Source of the DNA: an uncultured Collinsella sp.
GTDB lineage: Bacteria > Actinomycetota > Coriobacteriia > Coriobacteriales > Coriobacteriaceae
DNA length: 6,166 bases
Reading direction: 5' to 3'
NCBI GenBank assembly: GCA_900550785.1
Contig: URTL01000115.1
Coordinates: 1 to 6,166, forward strand
Shown: piece by piece, positions 5,541-6,166 of the stretch
Layout of the letters: each line of letters starts with the position of its first letter
How positions within the stretch are numbered: position 1 is the stretch's first letter
Program-made: the position numbers and the translations under genes
The notes under the pieces: model-generated
What the model was told of the DNA's origin: nothing
The model's input: the letters and a program-made list of their open reading frames with translations, nothing else
Databases searched by the model: none

Positions 5541-6166
5541 CTATTTGCCGGCGGCGCGCAGGGCTACGTAGGCGGCACCGATGATACCGGCGTCGTTTCC
5601 GAGCGAAGCGACCTTAATAGGCGTCTCGCGCGAGGCGGAAAGCGCGTACTGCTTAAAGTGCTCGCGAACCTTGTCGAGGTAGACATCGGCCGAGGCGGAG
5701 GCGCCGCCGCCGATGTCCAGGAAGTTGGCGGGCTTGATGTTGGTGCCCTGTTCCTCGCCAGCGCCGGAGACGGCATCCAGGGAACTCATGACGAGTCCTG
5801 CACCGTTGCCGATCACACCGACCTCGCCGTGCAGGTGCACGTAGTGCAGGCCGTGTTCGCGGGCGCGCTGTTCGAAGGGGTCGGGAACGATGGGATCCAC
5901 GAAACGCGCCCAGCCGTCATGGCGGAAGGAGGCGTTGTCATCCAAGGAGATCTTGGCGTCCAAGGCGCTCAGCTGCTTGGTGGATTCGTCATCCGGGTCG
6001 CCGATCTTGGCGAGCGGATTGATTTCCACGAGCGTGGCGTCGTTGTCTTTGAAGCAGCGCCACATCTTGAGCAGAATCTGTGCGGCCTGATCGACGTCCG
6101 CGTGGTAGAAGCCGATGCTCTGTGCCATTTCGGTGGCAGCGGCCAGGTCGAAGTCACCGAGCGCAT
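5541..6166 (-). CDS. Chimeric reading frame: SucC middle segment fused to ROK sugar-kinase C-terminus (5' end outside window)
   Basis: The frame is open to the right edge; the first Met at 6128 is internal, because upstream codons continue the homology (ALGDFDLAAATEMAQ). Numbering from that Met, residues 1-142 are succinyl-CoA synthetase beta subunit. They include TLVEINPL (32-39) and ALDAKI (55-60) of the ATP-grasp metal site, GNGAGLVMSSLD (107-118) and KPANFLDIGGGAS (132-144), very like actinobacterial SucC. There SucC should continue for roughly another 110-120 residues. Instead the frame goes on as SADVYLDKVREHFKQYAL...SLGNDAGIIGAAYVAL and stops. GNDAG (177-181) is the C-terminal signature of ROK glucokinase-type proteins, preceded in that family by an IGGG(V/A)S motif. 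The product would lack the SucC C-terminal domain, and its ROK part is only about 50 residues, without the ATP loop, catalytic Asp or zinc cluster. Neither activity is expected. It may be a recombination product or an assembly misjoin. Confidence 0.8.
   Translation of the reverse strand, partial: ALGDFDLAAATEMAQSIGFYHADVDQAAQILLKMWRCFKDNDATLVEINPLAKIGDPDDESTKQLSALDAKISLDDNASFRHDGWARFVDPIVPDPFEQRAREHGLHYVHLHGEVGVIGNGAGLVMSSLDAVSGAGEEQGTNIKPANFLDIGGGASASADVYLDKVREHFKQYALSASRETPIKVASLGNDAGIIGAAYVALRAAGK
5682..5717. repeat. 9-bp inverted repeat bracketing the SucC/ROK switch
   Basis: GACATCGGC (5682-5690) and GCCGATGTC (5709-5717) are perfect reverse complements separated by 18 GC-rich bases that encode GGASAS. 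The point where homology changes from SucC to ROK lies inside or at the edge of this structure. Confidence 0.7.

Noticed and set aside
6126..6128. Met at 6128 as the true start of the SucC-like frame
   Set aside because: Codons upstream to the window edge stay open and continue SucC-like sequence. The residues following this Met correspond to the middle of SucC, not its beginning.

Overview
This window reads as an ordinary chromosomal stretch of a high-GC Gram-positive bacterium. The GC-rich codon use, the actinobacterial-type SucC segment and the gene families together suggest the Coriobacteriia, with a Collinsella-like gut anaerobe as my best guess. That placement is an inference; there is no rRNA gene here to settle it. 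Six of the seven genes lie on the minus strand. The exception is one small gene near 2.3 kb. I see no tRNA, rRNA, CRISPR array, insertion sequence or phage gene.

Layout from left to right. Positions 1-264 hold the start of a TatA/TatB-type twin-arginine translocase subunit that runs off the left edge. Positions 418-732 encode a single-domain STAS protein of the anti-sigma-factor-antagonist type. Positions 784-2088 encode a PLP-dependent aminotransferase of the MocR-like/AspT-like class I branch. Divergent from it, 2238-2492 encodes a small acidic protein I do not recognise. Positions 2493-2824 are an AT-richer intergenic pocket with three hairpins, including two intrinsic terminators that close the two converging transcription units. 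Positions 2825-4183 encode the Na+/H+ antiporter NhaA. Its leader (4184-4391) carries an intrinsic-terminator-like hairpin directly before the ribosome binding site. Positions 4451-5374 encode a manganese-dependent family II inorganic pyrophosphatase (PpaC), closed by a strong terminator at 4392-4431.

The most unusual object is the reading frame at 5541-6166, open at the right edge. Its upstream two thirds are the middle of succinyl-CoA synthetase beta subunit (SucC). At the shared glycine motif IGGGAS it switches in frame to the last ~50 residues of a ROK-family sugar kinase. The switch lies in a GC-rich stretch flanked by a perfect 9-bp inverted repeat. The frame is either a genuine recombination-born chimera or an assembly misjoin; the sequence alone cannot decide. 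A separate short-repeat cluster (TGTCCC...TTGCAC units) sits just downstream of its stop codon.

No single pathway unites the window. The genes are housekeeping functions (protein export, amino-acid metabolism, ion homeostasis, pyrophosphate removal), mostly in single-gene units with their own Shine-Dalgarno sites. The two best leads are the SucC/ROK chimera and the possible attenuator or riboswitch leader of nhaA.
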